Assembly: GCF_014196255.1 (NCBI RefSeq)
Contig: NZ_JACIDH010000011.1
Location: 1-64,000, forward strand
Direction of reading: 5' to 3'
Source: Sphingomonas pseudosanguinis
GTDB lineage: Bacteria > Pseudomonadota > Alphaproteobacteria > Sphingomonadales > Sphingomonadaceae
DNA length: 64,000 nucleotides
The notes beneath the pieces were generated by a model that did not search any database, was not told the origin of the DNA, and worked only from the letters and a program-made list of their open reading frames with translations. Position 1 is the stretch's first letter. The number at the start of each line of letters is the position of its first letter. Below, piece after piece: positions 33,121 to 45,118 of the stretch. Both the position numbers and the translations under genes were made by a program.

Positions 33121-36100
33121 ATGAGCGCCCGTCCCATGGCCAACCTGCCCCCGCTGAAGGGCGATCAGGCCGCCGCCAGCGACCCGACCGCGCATGTCTG
33201 GTTGTCCGCCTCGGCCGGCACCGGCAAGACGCAGGTGCTGGCCGCGCGCGTGTTCCGCCTGCTGCTGCGCGGCGTCGCGCCCGAGTCGATCCTGTGCCTG
33301 ACCTTCACCAAGGCGGGCGCCGCCGAAATGGCGCAGCGGATCAATGGCCGGCTCGCCGCCTGGGTGCGGATGCCCGAAACCGAGCTGTTCGCCGACCTGA
33401 GGGCGCTGGGCGAGACCGCCGGTCCCGAATTGCGCGAACGCGCGCGCACATTGTTCGCGCGCGTGCTCGACGCGCCGGGCGGCGGGCTACGTATCCAAAC
33501 CATTCACGGCTTCTGCCAGGGGCTGCTCGCGGCCTTCCCGGTCGAGGCGGGGCTGGCCCCCGGCTTTCGCCCCTTGGAAGCGCGCGAGGAGGCGGTGCTG
33601 GCGCGCGAGGCGCTGGCCCGCATGCTGGAAATGGCCGAGCGCGAAGGCCGTGTCGGCCCGGTCGAGACGGTCGGCGCGCTGTCGCTGCGGCTGGGCGAGG
33701 GCGGGGCGGAGGCGTTCCTCGCCGCCTGCGCGCGTGCGCCGGCCGCGCTGGAGACCTTGCCTAGCGGCATCGGGCCATGGCTCCGCCGGGCGCTCGACCT
33801 TCCCTCGGGCGACATCGACGAGGCGATCGCCGAGGGCGTCGAGGACATCGACGAGGACGCCGTCGCCCGGCTGGCGGGGGCCAATCGGGCGTGGGGCACT
33901 GCGACCGGCGAAAAGGCCGCCGCCGCGATGGAGCGCTGGCTGGCCAGCGACCGGGCGGGGCGGGTCGCGCTGCTCGAAGACCTGATGAGCACGGTCTTCA
34001 CGGCGAAGGGCGAGCCGCGCAAGGCGTCCAAGAAGCTGGTCGATGCCGACCCCGATTATGAGGATATGGCGAGCGAGGTGGGCGAAGCCTGCCGCTATCT
34101 GCTGAGCCTCGCCGCGCGCGCGCGCCATGCGGACCTGCTGGCCGATGGCCTGAGTGTCGGGCGCGACTATGCCCGCGCCTATGGTCAGGCCAAGCGCGCG
34201 ATCGGGGCGGTCGATTTCGACGATCTGATCCGCGTTACGGTCGATCTTCTCCAGCGTCCGGGCATCGGCGAATGGGTGCGCTACAAGCTCGATCAGGTGA
34301 CCGAGCATGTCCTGATCGACGAGGCGCAGGACACCAATCTCAACCAATGGCTGATCGTCCGTGCGCTGGCCGATGAGTTCTTCGTCGGCCGGGGGCTCTA
34401 TGCCCCCTCGACCCGCACGCTGTTCACCGTCGGCGATTACAAGCAGGCGATCTTCGGCTTTCAGGGCACCGACCCGATCAATTTCCAGGCGGCGGAGCAG
34501 CATTTCCACCGCCGCGCGCTGGAGGTCGCAGGGACCGAGGATTGGCCCACCGAGGAACGCGGCCTGCCGTTCAACCGCCTGTCGCTGACGCACAGCTTCC
34601 GCTCGACGCGCCCGATCCTGGAATTCGTCGATGCGGCGGTCGAGGCGTTGGGGGAACCGGGCATGGGGCTGGCCGGTGAGGTCGAACGCCACGCCAGCGA
34701 GGTGAGGGGCCCCGGTCGCGTCACGCTGTGGCCGCCGGTCGTGGCGGGGGGCAGCGACGAGGACGAGGAAGGCTGGATCGATGATGCGGTGCGCAAGGTC
34801 GCGACCGACATCGCGCGCGCCGTTCGCCGTTGGCTTGACGACGGGCTGATGCTGGAGAGCAAGGGCCGCCGGCTGGAGCCGCAGGACATCATGATCCTGG
34901 TCAAGCGGCGCGGCGATCTCGCTTCGCTGATCGTCGCGCGGCTCTATGCCGAGGGGGTGCCGGTCGCTGGCGTCGACCGGCTGCGGCTGAACGCGCCGCT
35001 GGCGGTGCAGGACCTGCTGGCGGCGATCCGCTTCGTGCTGCAACCCGAGGACGACCTGTCGCTGGCCTCGCTGCTGGTGTCGCCGCTGATCGGCTGGTCG
35101 CAGGAGCGGCTGATGGAGGCCGGGCACCGCGAGCGCGGATCGCTCTGGGCGCATCTGACGCGCAATCTTCCCGCCGATGATCTGGCGCCCTTGCGGCAGA
35201 TGCTGGGGCGCGCCGATGTGTTCACGCCCTATCAGTTCTTGGAGGAGCTGCTGTCGGGGCCGCTCGACGGGCGGCGCAAGCTGATCCGCCGGCTGGGGAC
35301 CGAGGCGCGCGATCCGATCGAGGAACTGCTGAATGCCGCGCTGACCTTTGAGAGCACGACGACGCCGTCGCTCCAGCGGTTTCTCGACTGGTTCGATCGC
35401 GGCGATGTCGAGATCGTGCGCGATCCCTCCGCGCCGCTCGACGCGGTACGGGTGATGACCGCGCATGGATCGAAGGGGTTGCAGGCGCCTCTGGTCATCC
35501 TGGCCGACGCCACCGCCGATCCGACCGCCTCGCCAAGGTCAATCCTGCGTTGGACGCCCGAGCCGGGGGCGCTGCCCATCCCGGTCTTTCCGCCGCGCGC
35601 GGACGAACGGGGCGGGCCGCTCGATGCGGTGGCCGCCGAGATCGCCGCGCGCGAACTCGCCGAGCATTGGCGGCTCTTCTACGTCGCCGCGACGCGGGCG
35701 GAGGAACAGCTGGTGGTCGCCGGCGCACTGGGCAAGCGGGCGGCGGGCGTGCCGCCGATGCATAGCTGGTACGCCGCCTGCGCGCGCGCCATGACGGCGC
35801 TGAATGTTCCGGAAACTGAGCCGGGCGATGGCCAGTCGCGGACCTTCCATGGCGTGGCGCCGCAGGAGCCGGTCGCACCGCGCGCCGGCGTAGCCGCACC
35901 CCGTGCCCTGGCCGGCGCGGATACGCCCTTGCCCGACTGGATTCACCGCCCCGCGCCGCAGGAGTCGCGTCCGCCGCGTCCCCTGGCACCCTCGTCGCTG
36001 GGCGAGGACCTGGTGGCCGATCCGCCGCCCACCCCGGCGATGCGCGCGGCGGCCGAGCGCGGGCGGCTGATCCATTGTCTGCTCGAACGCCTGCCCCCGG

Positions 36101-36582
36101 TGGCGCCCGAGGCGCGGCGGGGGGCGGCCGAGCGCTGGCTGACGCAGGCCGCCGGGGTCGAGGATGCCGCTCTGCGCGCCGACGTCAGCGAGGCGGTGTT
36201 CGGTATCCTCGACGACCCGGCCTATGCCGAGCTGTTCGGGCCGGGATCGCTGGCCGAGGCGCCGATCGCGGCGACGCTGGACAGCGGGCTGGTGGTGTCG
36301 GGCCGGGTCGACCGGTTGCTGATCGGACCGCACGAGGTCCGGTTGATCGATTACAAGACCGGGCGGCGCGCACCGAACGGGATCGAGGACGTGCCGGTGT
36401 TCCATCTGGCGCAGATGGCGGGCTATGCCGCCGCGCTGGAGGTCATCTTCCCCGGCCGGCGCGTATCCGTGGCGTTGCTCTATACCGCCGGCCCGCGCCT
36501 GATCCCCGTGCCCGACACGGTTCTGGCCGCGCACAAGCCCGGCTTTCGCGACGGGGAGCAAAGCTTGCCACTTGGTGGTTGA
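33121..36582 (+). CDS. addA: Double-strand break repair helicase AddA
   Basis: The UvrD-like motor of AddAB. 1153 residues, of normal alphaproteobacterial length. Walker A is SASAGTGKTQVL (Lys36), motif II LIDEAQDTN, motif IV HSFRSTRPIL, motif V/VI VMTAHGSKGLQAPLVI and the FYVAATRA arginine. A C-terminal nuclease domain carries LIDYKTGRRAP. The start at 33121 or 33136 (MANLPPLKGDQ). trxA follows after 48 bp. Confidence 0.96.
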   Translation: MSARPMANLPPLKGDQAAASDPTAHVWLSASAGTGKTQVLAARVFRLLLRGVAPESILCLTFTKAGAAEMAQRINGRLAAWVRMPETELFADLRALGETAGPELRERARTLFARVLDAPGGGLRIQTIHGFCQGLLAAFPVEAGLAPGFRPLEAREEAVLAREALARMLEMAEREGRVGPVETVGALSLRLGEGGAEAFLAACARAPAALETLPSGIGPWLRRALDLPSGDIDEAIAEGVEDIDEDAVARLAGANRAWGTATGEKAAAAMERWLASDRAGRVALLEDLMSTVFTAKGEPRKASKKLVDADPDYEDMASEVGEACRYLLSLAARARHADLLADGLSVGRDYARAYGQAKRAIGAVDFDDLIRVTVDLLQRPGIGEWVRYKLDQVTEHVLIDEAQDTNLNQWLIVRALADEFFVGRGLYAPSTRTLFTVGDYKQAIFGFQGTDPINFQAAEQHFHRRALEVAGTEDWPTEERGLPFNRLSLTHSFRSTRPILEFVDAAVEALGEPGMGLAGEVERHASEVRGPGRVTLWPPVVAGGSDEDEEGWIDDAVRKVATDIARAVRRWLDDGLMLESKGRRLEPQDIMILVKRRGDLASLIVARLYAEGVPVAGVDRLRLNAPLAVQDLLAAIRFVLQPEDDLSLASLLVSPLIGWSQERLMEAGHRERGSLWAHLTRNLPADDLAPLRQMLGRADVFTPYQFLEELLSGPLDGRRKLIRRLGTEARDPIEELLNAALTFESTTTPSLQRFLDWFDRGDVEIVRDPSAPLDAVRVMTAHGSKGLQAPLVILADATADPTASPRSILRWTPEPGALPIPVFPPRADERGGPLDAVAAEIAARELAEHWRLFYVAATRAEEQLVVAGALGKRAAGVPPMHSWYAACARAMTALNVPETEPGDGQSRTFHGVAPQEPVAPRAGVAAPRALAGADTPLPDWIHRPAPQESRPPRPLAPSSLGEDLVADPPPTPAMRAAAERGRLIHCLLERLPPVAPEARRGAAERWLTQAAGVEDAALRADVSEAVFGILDDPAYAELFGPGSLAEAPIAATLDSGLVVSGRVDRLLIGPHEVRLIDYKTGRRAPNGIEDVPVFHLAQMAGYAAALEVIFPGRRVSVALLYTAGPRLIPVPDTVLAAHKPGFRDGEQSLPLGG

Positions 36583-36630
36583 GCGACCGGAGCGCGCGAC
36601 CTAGATGTACGCGATCAAGGAGAAACGAAC

Positions 36631-36951
36631 ATGGCAACCAAGCAGATCACCGACGCTAGCTTCGAAGCGGACGTCCTGAACTCCGACAAGCCGGTGCTGG
36701 TCGATTTCTGGGCCGAATGGTGCGGACCGTGCAAGATGATCGGCCCGTCGCTGGAGGAACTGTCCGAGGAACTGGGCGAGCAGGTGACGATCGCCAAGCT
36801 GAACATCGACGACAATCCCGACGCCCCCGGTCGGTATGGCGTGCGCGGCATCCCGACGATGATCCTGTTCAAGGGCGGCAACGCCGCCGCGACCAAGGTC
36901 GGCGCCGAGCCGAAGGGCCGGATCAAGGCTTGGCTCGAGGGTGCGCTGTAA
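36631..36951 (+). CDS. trxA: Thioredoxin
   Basis: A small cytosolic dithiol carrier for ribonucleotide reductase, peroxiredoxins and protein repair. 106 residues. The active site is WAEWCGPCKMIGP (Cys31, Cys34), with the cis-proline in GIPTMILF. AAGGAGAAACGA lies directly before the ATG. It ends the divL-addA run, an arrangement I recall as common near addA in this class. Confidence 0.97.
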   Translation: MATKQITDASFEADVLNSDKPVLVDFWAEWCGPCKMIGPSLEELSEELGEQVTIAKLNIDDNPDAPGRYGVRGIPTMILFKGGNAAATKVGAEPKGRIKAWLEGAL

Positions 36952-36979
36952 GGCATCGAGGGTCTCGGTGAGACACCGT

Positions 36980-37150
36980 GCCCTCCCCTCGATCCCCTCC
37001 CGCCTGCGGGAGGGGAGGATGAAGGGGGCGGCGATGGAGCCAAGTCGCACCGCTTGGCATGCCCTTCCCGCAAGCGGGAGGGGCTTTTATTTTGGGGCGA
37101 CGTCTGATCCGCGCACGCCCCTCCCGCAAGCGGGAGGGGATGGGGGAGGG
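36980..37150. repeat. Three GC-rich hairpins (CCCTCCCGCAAGCGGGAGGG type)
   Basis: The element repeats CCCTCCCG-(C/A)-CGGGAGGG hairpins at about 36995-37016, 37061-37083 and 37117-37140, in the gap between the convergent trxA and GST genes. The middle hairpin is followed by TTTTATTTT (see terminator). Confidence 0.8.
37061..37092 (+). terminator. Hairpin with T-run after trxA
   Basis: GCCCTTCCCGCAAGCGGGAG followed by GGGC and TTTTATTTT has the form of a Rho-independent terminator for the addA-trxA transcript, though it lies about 110 bp past the trxA stop. Confidence 0.6.
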
Positions 37151-37185
37151 TACCGGGCCTCGCAGAGACCGCCGCCCATGATCGC

Positions 37186-37797
37186 TCAACTCAACGGAAT
37201 CATCACCACATCGCGAAACGGCGCCCGCTCGCGAAGCGCCGCATACCAGCGCTCCAAATTCGGCCGTGACGGTCGCTCGACCGGCAGCTGGAACCAGGTA
37301 TTTGCATAGGCGGCAACGGGAATATCCCCGATCCCGAACGCATCGCCCGACAGCCAGTCCTGCCGCCCCAGCATATCGTCGAGGATCGCCGACAGCCCCG
37401 CCGCCCGCGCGACGCTCCGCTCGATTAACCCCGTGTCGCGCTTGTCGGCCTCGGTCCGCACCATCTGAAAGAAGATCGGCCGGATCGCATCGGCCCAGGT
37501 GAAGCCCCAGTCCATCCACCGCTCGACCGAGGCTCGCGCCTGCGGATCGGCCGGGTAAAAGGCTTCGCCGCCATGGTTGGCCGCCAGATAGCGCAGGATG
37601 CTGTTCGACTCCCAGAGAACGAAGCCATCATCCTCGATCGTCGGGATCAGCGCGTTGGGATTGAGCGCGCGATAGCCCGCGTCCATCCCGAACGGCCCGC
37701 CGACATCGCGCCGGTCATAGGTCAGCCCCATTTCCTCGGCCAGCCAGACGACCTTCTTGACGTTATGCGAGTTGATCCGGCCCCAGATGGTCAGCAT
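37186..37797 (-). CDS. Glutathione S-transferase
   Basis: 203 residues. The N-terminal thioredoxin-like domain has MLTIWGRINSHNVKKV (the catalytic Ser or Asn lies in SHN), the NPNALIPTIEDDGF cis-proline segment and the WESNSILRYL glutathione-contact helix. The C-terminal helical domain follows. The start at 37797 lies five bases after the argJ stop, so the two share a transcript; the frame is open upstream inside argJ. Substrate unknown. Confidence 0.9.
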   Translation of the reverse strand: MLTIWGRINSHNVKKVVWLAEEMGLTYDRRDVGGPFGMDAGYRALNPNALIPTIEDDGFVLWESNSILRYLAANHGGEAFYPADPQARASVERWMDWGFTWADAIRPIFFQMVRTEADKRDTGLIERSVARAAGLSAILDDMLGRQDWLSGDAFGIGDIPVAAYANTWFQLPVERPSRPNLERWYAALRERAPFRDVVMIPLS

Positions 37798-37802
37798 GCG
37801 TC

Positions 37803-39029
37803 TCAGCTCCGATAATCGGCGTTGATTGAGATATAGCCGTGGGTCAGGTCGCAGGTCCAAACCGTTGCGACACCGTCGCCCAGGCCCAGGTCTACGCCGA
37901 CCGCGATCTCCTGTCCCTTCAGATGCGCGGCGACGGGGGCCTCGTCGTAGCCCTCCACCGCCAGGCCCTCCTTGGCCACCAGCGTCTCACCGAAGCGGAT
38001 CGACAGCTTGTCGCGCTCGGCCGGTTCGCCCGCCTTGCCGACCGCCATGACGACACGGCCCCAATTGGCGTCCTCGCCCGCAATCGCGGTTTTCACCAGC
38101 GGCGAATTGGCGATCGACATGGCGATGCGATGCGCCGAGCGGTCGCTCTCCGCGCCCTCGACCCGGATCTCGATCAGCTTGGTCGCGCCCTCGCCGTCGC
38201 GAACGACCAGCAGCGCCAATTGATGGCACAGATCGGCGAGCGCCGCGCGGAAGGCGTCCGCCCCGTCGCTGTCGTCATCGACCAGCGGCGCATTGCCTGC
38301 CGTGCCGGTCGCGAAGGCCAGCACCGTATCGCTTGTCGAGGTGTCGCCATCGACCGTGATGCACGAAAAGCTGCGCCCATTGGCGGCGCCGAGCGCGCGT
38401 TGCAGGAACTCCGGCGCGACGGCGGCATCGGTGAAGATGAAGCCGAGCATCGTCGCCATGTCGGGCGCGATCATGCCCGAGCCCTTGATGATCCCGGCCA
38501 GCGTCACCGTGCGGCCATCGACCACGGCAGTCGTCGTCGCGCCCTTGGCGAAGGTGTCGGTGGTCATGATCGTCGCGGCGGCGTCTTCCCAACCGCACGG
38601 CTCGGCGGTGAAGGCGGCGTCGAGGCCCGCTTCAGCCTTGTCGATGGGCAGCGGCACGCCGATCACGCCGGTCGAGGCGACGAACACGTCCGAGGGCTGG
38701 CACTCCATCGCGGCGGCGGTGCGCGCGGCGATCGCCTCGACGGCGGCGCGGCCCCGATGGCCGGTAAAGGCGTTGGAGTTGCCCGCATTGACGACCAGCG
38801 CGCGCGCCTGCCCCAGGACCAGCGCCTGACGGCACCATTCGACCTCCGGGCTGGGGCATTTGCTGGTGGTCAGCACGCCCGCGACGCTTGTCCCCTCGGG
38901 CAGCGTCACGAAGGTGAGGTCGGTGCGCTCCCAATTCTTGTATCGCGCGCGGGCAACGCGCAGCGTCACGCCGTCGATCGCGGGCAGGGCGGGAAAGGGG
39001 TGGGCGAGGGGCGAGGTGGCATTGCTCAT
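37803..39029 (-). CDS. argJ: Ornithine acetyltransferase / N-acetylglutamate synthase ArgJ
   Basis: Transfers acetyl from N-acetylornithine to glutamate in the cyclic arginine pathway, and may also acetylate glutamate from acetyl-CoA. 408 residues. The precursor self-cleaves before Thr193 in APDMATMLGF, and the new N-terminal Thr is the nucleophile. The oxyanion Thr-Gly (STGVIGV, about 120-126) and SFSCITVDGDTSTSDT are also clear. GST follows downstream. Confidence 0.96.
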   Translation of the reverse strand: MSNATSPLAHPFPALPAIDGVTLRVARARYKNWERTDLTFVTLPEGTSVAGVLTTSKCPSPEVEWCRQALVLGQARALVVNAGNSNAFTGHRGRAAVEAIAARTAAAMECQPSDVFVASTGVIGVPLPIDKAEAGLDAAFTAEPCGWEDAAATIMTTDTFAKGATTTAVVDGRTVTLAGIIKGSGMIAPDMATMLGFIFTDAAVAPEFLQRALGAANGRSFSCITVDGDTSTSDTVLAFATGTAGNAPLVDDDSDGADAFRAALADLCHQLALLVVRDGEGATKLIEIRVEGAESDRSAHRIAMSIANSPLVKTAIAGEDANWGRVVMAVGKAGEPAERDKLSIRFGETLVAKEGLAVEGYDEAPVAAHLKGQEIAVGVDLGLGDGVATVWTCDLTHGYISINADYRS

Positions 39030-39111
39030 GAGGGCAAGCTACATAGCCCACCATGGACCGGGGGCAAGCGCTTCCGGCGGTCTATTAGGCCGCCTCGAAC
39101 TGCACTATGTA

Positions 39112-39573
39112 ATGCGGAATATGTGGCGAAGTGGGCTGGTGAGGCTTGGCGTTCGGATTGGTTGGTTGGCCATTGCAGGAACATGCGCCCTCACCCTTGC
39201 ACCGACATTGAACGCCATTGCCGTTCCGAGACAGGGGCCGAGCCATTCAGCTCCTTCGGCGAGTTTGTCGAAAGCCAGTGCCTCGACGCCGCGATTGATA
39301 ACCGATCCTTCCGAAATATTTCGAACCGAGATAACAGAGTCCCGCTCCCCCATGCGGGGGCGTGTTCGAGTTGCGGTGCTGGTCGATAACACCGGCGAAC
39401 CTCGTCGTTGCGTCGTATTACAAAGCAGTGACGAGGCGCTTCTGGACCAATCAACGTGCCGCTTGATGCTCGAGAAGGCGCGATTTGATCCAGCCAGAGA
39501 TCGAAAGGGGCGGGCGGTGGCGGGCGTCTACCGGTCGCCAAGGGTGCGTTGGATGTTTGCGAATGGCGATTGA
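39112..39573 (+). CDS. Small exported protein with a TonB C-terminal-like domain
   Basis: 153 residues: a hydrophobic N-terminus (about 10-35), a Ser/Pro linker and a C-terminal domain resembling TonB_C (GRVRVAVLVDNTGEPRRCVV, then LMLEKARFDPARDRKGR). It could be a TonB paralogue lacking the long proline region; no ExbB/ExbD genes are adjacent. Neither ATG (39112, 39121) has a binding site. The DNA is slightly less GC-rich than its neighbours. Confidence 0.65.
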   Translation: MRNMWRSGLVRLGVRIGWLAIAGTCALTLAPTLNAIAVPRQGPSHSAPSASLSKASASTPRLITDPSEIFRTEITESRSPMRGRVRVAVLVDNTGEPRRCVVLQSSDEALLDQSTCRLMLEKARFDPARDRKGRAVAGVYRSPRVRWMFANGD

Positions 39574-39642
39574 CGCCATCCATTTGGCAGGTTGCTGCAA
39601 CGGATGGACGCGCCGCGCGTATCTGCCTAAGACAAGCCTCGC

Positions 39643-39903
39643 ATGAACCTGCTTCTGCTCCTTTCCGCCCTTCTATCCGCGCTGACCGGCGTGGGATCGG
39701 CGGCGCGTGGGCAGGAGGCGCGGGGGGTCGTTGCCGAGTGCAGCATCGCCGCCGCCGCCAAGCAGGCCGCCGTCGCGCGCGCCGCGACCCGGCCGGTGCA
39801 GCCGCTCGCCAGCCTGATCGACAGTGCCCGTCCCGGCGATCTGTTCCTGGCGGCGATGCCGCGCCCGATCGTGGCGCCGTTCATGGGCCGACGGCGCGAA
39901 TAG
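39643..39903 (+). CDS. Small exported hypothetical protein
   Basis: 86 residues with a leucine-rich signal peptide ([19 protein letters not shown], cleavage near ARGQE). A short Ala-rich mature part with one Cys follows. No family recognised. It lies 112 bp before secA on the same strand; no clear binding site. Confidence 0.5.
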   Translation: MNLLLLLSALLSALTGVGSAARGQEARGVVAECSIAAAAKQAAVARAATRPVQPLASLIDSARPGDLFLAAMPRPIVAPFMGRRRE

Positions 39904-40015
39904 GCACAGGCGTCGGCGATCGGCCGACCCCATTCCCCAGTCCATTTCGATTGCGCGCGCCTCGCTTCGACCGGCGCTGCGCCCATCTCACGATATTTCA
40001 GTCAGGAAATCGCTT

Positions 40016-42760
<2,745 letters not shown>

Positions 42761-42781
42761 TCGTCTGCTTCTAGGTTTTGG

Positions 42782-42820
42782 AAAGGGCGGTGGGCTTCGG
42801 CTCGCCGCCCTTTTTGATTC
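42782..42820 (+). terminator. Rho-independent terminator of secA
   Basis: AAAGGGCGG ... CCGCCCTTTTT forms a 9-bp stem with a TTCG-capped inner part, 22 bp after the secA stop. The convergent rlmJ may use the same hairpin. Confidence 0.88.
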
Positions 42821-42879
42821 TGTCCCTGCAAGAGACGGAAAGAAGGGAAGACGGCCTGAATGTCGATCCGGCTGAGCTT

Positions 42880-43710
42880 TCAGCCGTTCAGCCAGTCCGC
42901 CGTGATCTCGCCGCGATGCCCTTCCGGTGCCAAGGCGGCGCGGAGGGCCTCCAACAGGGGCGGTAGCGCTTGCGTGAAGGCATAGGGCGGATTGACGATG
43001 AACAGGCCCGCGCCGTTATAGATGCCGGGCTGATCGGCATCGTACAGCCAATGCTCGACCGAGAGGAATTTCGGGATGCCGAGCCGGTGCAGCTGGTGCT
43101 TCCAACGCTCATGGGTTTCTCGGTCTTTCAGCGGATACCAGATGACCGTCACGCCATGCGCCCATTTGCGATGCGCCGCGGCGAGCGTGGTGGCGATGCG
43201 CGCGCGCTCGTCGGTCTGTTCATAGGGCGGATCGACCACCACCACGCCGCGCGGCGTCCGGGTCGGCAGCATCGCCAGCCAAAGCTCATAGGCATCGCGC
43301 TCGTGCACGGCGGCGGGCGTGCCGCGCATCGCACCGCGCAAGGTGCGGGCGTCCTCGGGATGCTTTTCGTTGAGGATCAGCACGTCCTGCGGGCGCAGAA
43401 GCTGCGCCAGGAATTGTGGCGAGCCGGGATAGAGCTGCGGCTCCGACCCGACATTCACCGCGCGCACGGCGGCGCGATAGTCGTCCAGCAGGGGGTTCGC
43501 ATCGGCAAAGGCCCGCACTACGCCGTGCACGGCCTCACCGGTGCGCTGGGCCTGTTCGCCGCCCAGATCGTAGAGGCCGCAGCCGGCATGGGTGTCGATC
43601 AGCGTCAAGGCGCCCGGCTTCTGCTGCAGGGCGCGGATAAGCGCGATCAGCAGGCTGTGCTTCACGACATCGGCACTGTTGCCGGCATGGAAGGAGTGGC
43701 GATAATTCAT
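42880..43710 (-). CDS. rlmJ: 23S rRNA (adenine(2030)-N(6))-methyltransferase RlmJ
   Basis: Methylates A2030 of 23S rRNA. 276 residues starting MNYRHSFHAGNSADVVKH, the family's diagnostic N-terminus. The SAM motif is IDTHAGCGLYDLGG and the catalytic motif IV is VVVDPPYEQ. It is convergent with secA. Confidence 0.95.
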   Translation of the reverse strand: MNYRHSFHAGNSADVVKHSLLIALIRALQQKPGALTLIDTHAGCGLYDLGGEQAQRTGEAVHGVVRAFADANPLLDDYRAAVRAVNVGSEPQLYPGSPQFLAQLLRPQDVLILNEKHPEDARTLRGAMRGTPAAVHERDAYELWLAMLPTRTPRGVVVVDPPYEQTDERARIATTLAAAHRKWAHGVTVIWYPLKDRETHERWKHQLHRLGIPKFLSVEHWLYDADQPGIYNGAGLFIVNPPYAFTQALPPLLEALRAALAPEGHRGEITADWLNG

Positions 43711-43871
43711 GGAAATTCAAAAACCTGCCGATTGGCTTTTGCACGCGGTGGAGGACAAGGGCGCCGGGCGATGACCGTCAAGGCCCTTTGTGCGACGTCT
43801 CAAACCAGCTTTTGGGGGTGGCGGCAACAGGGACGATCCTGAACCGCGATGCCGTCGAGCGGAGCCATCGG

Positions 43872-44447
43872 TCATGCGGGCCGCTGCAAACCGCGTGCCG
43901 AAGTGGACACCTCCTCGAACTCCCCCGGCGCGATCCCGGCGACGGACCAGTCACCGATCGACCAGCGGACGAGCCTGAGGGTCGGCAAGCCGACCGCTGC
44001 CGTCATCCGCCGAACCTGCCGATTGCGGCCTTCGCGAATGGTGATCCTCAGCCAGTTGTCGGGAATGAGCTTGCGCTGCCGGATGGGCGGATCGCGCAGC
44101 CACAGGTCGGGCGCGTCGATCCGCAGCACCTCGGCGGGCAGGGTCATGCCGTCCTTGAGCAGCACGCCCTGCCGCAAGCGGGCCAGCTCTGCTTCCTGCG
44201 GATCGCCTTCGACCTGAACGAGATAGGTCTTGGGCATTTTGAAGCGGGGATCGGCGATGCGCGCCTGCAGTCTACCGTCATCGCAGAGCAGCAGCAGACC
44301 TTCGCTGTCCCGATCGAGCCGCCCGGCGGGGTAGACGCCCTTCACGGCGATGAAGTCCGACAAGGTCGATCGCACCGTGGGCGACCCGCGATCGGTGAAT
44401 TGGGACAAGACCCCGAAGGGTTTATTGAACAGGAGCAGCCGGGCCAT
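43872..44447 (-). CDS. rluE: Pseudouridine synthase, RluE-like
   Basis: A RsuA/RluE-family enzyme that isomerises a uridine in 23S rRNA (U2457 in E. coli). 191 residues from the ATG at 44447 (MARLLLFNKPFGVLSQFTD), the family's usual start without an S4 domain. The catalytic Asp45 is in GRLDRDSEGLL, and EGRNRQVRRM lies near the C-terminus. The frame is open upstream to 44675, but the added 76 residues look like no domain I know. Confidence 0.9.
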   Translation of the reverse strand: MARLLLFNKPFGVLSQFTDRGSPTVRSTLSDFIAVKGVYPAGRLDRDSEGLLLLCDDGRLQARIADPRFKMPKTYLVQVEGDPQEAELARLRQGVLLKDGMTLPAEVLRIDAPDLWLRDPPIRQRKLIPDNWLRITIREGRNRQVRRMTAAVGLPTLRLVRWSIGDWSVAGIAPGEFEEVSTSARGLQRPA

Positions 44448-44704
44448 CGCCGGCTCATATCGCGGGGTTTCGGCTTTGTCTTCGGCATCGCGCTGCGAAA
44501 GCCGTGGCATGCCGCGAACTGCGAAGTCGACGGTGCCGCTTATATGCGGGGGGCTGCGATCGTCATCGAGATTGAGGGGGGGTACATCACCCCGACTGAT
44601 GTCTATCGCGGCCTCGGCCGGCTGACGATCTATCCGAATGTACTCGCTGACCTTGGTGCGCATTAAAAACTCCACTAGGCCAATCTGCTTTAGCGGGGCT
44701 TTCG
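44448..44704. other. Intergenic region, nothing recognised
   Basis: 257 bp between rluE and the 137-residue unknown gene. The open minus-strand frame continuing from rluE shows no family resemblance, and no repeat or hairpin stands out. Confidence 0.5.
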
Positions 44705-45118
44705 TTATGTCCGCTCGACATTGCCGAGAATGGCCGCACGTTGCGCGATGGCGCGCATCAGGCCCTTGCCGAACGCTTGGGCCAGCGATCCCTCCACGAA
44801 GCGGTCCGCCCGTAACAGATAGGTCAATATCCAGCCGATCTGTTCGACGCTGGCATTGGCGATGGCCGGGGGATGCTCGATCATGTGCATGGCCGTGGAA
44901 CGGGCCTCGTCATCCACGGGCCTGAGGTAATGGGCGGCGACATCCTCCCTGGCGATCGCAGTGACGAAGGCGGCGGCGGGGTCGGAGAAGTGGAACCAGG
45001 GCATGGTGATAACCCCTTCGGAGGATCGCCGGGGTTCGGTCCATGCGCCCGTCACGAAATCCGGTTCTGATAGGATAGGGGCAAAAGCGGCAATGTTGCG
45101 AAGCGTGGCCATGTCCAT
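44705..45118 (-). CDS. Hypothetical protein, possibly DUF6508-like
   Basis: 137 residues with no membrane segment. AGGATC precedes the ATG by about eight bases. The pattern (hydrophobic N-terminal helix, then ITMPWFHFSDPAAAFVTAI, and a C-terminal helix with LRADRFVEGSLAQAF) slightly resembles DUF6508 proteins; I hold this loosely. It lies next to decayed DNA and a tRNA gene, so horizontal origin is possible. Confidence 0.6.
   Translation of the reverse strand: MDMATLRNIAAFAPILSEPDFVTGAWTEPRRSSEGVITMPWFHFSDPAAAFVTAIAREDVAAHYLRPVDDEARSTAMHMIEHPPAIANASVEQIGWILTYLLRADRFVEGSLAQAFGKGLMRAIAQRAAILGNVERT

Noticed and set aside
36980-37150. Possible CRISPR-like array of GC-rich repeats
   Set aside because: The repeats are self-pairing hairpins of uneven spacing with no uniform spacers and no cas genes. 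No CRISPR array was seen anywhere in the window.
44448-44675. 76-codon N-terminal extension of rluE
   Set aside because: RluE-type enzymes start at the VLFNKP segment; the extension matches no S4 domain and no other family.
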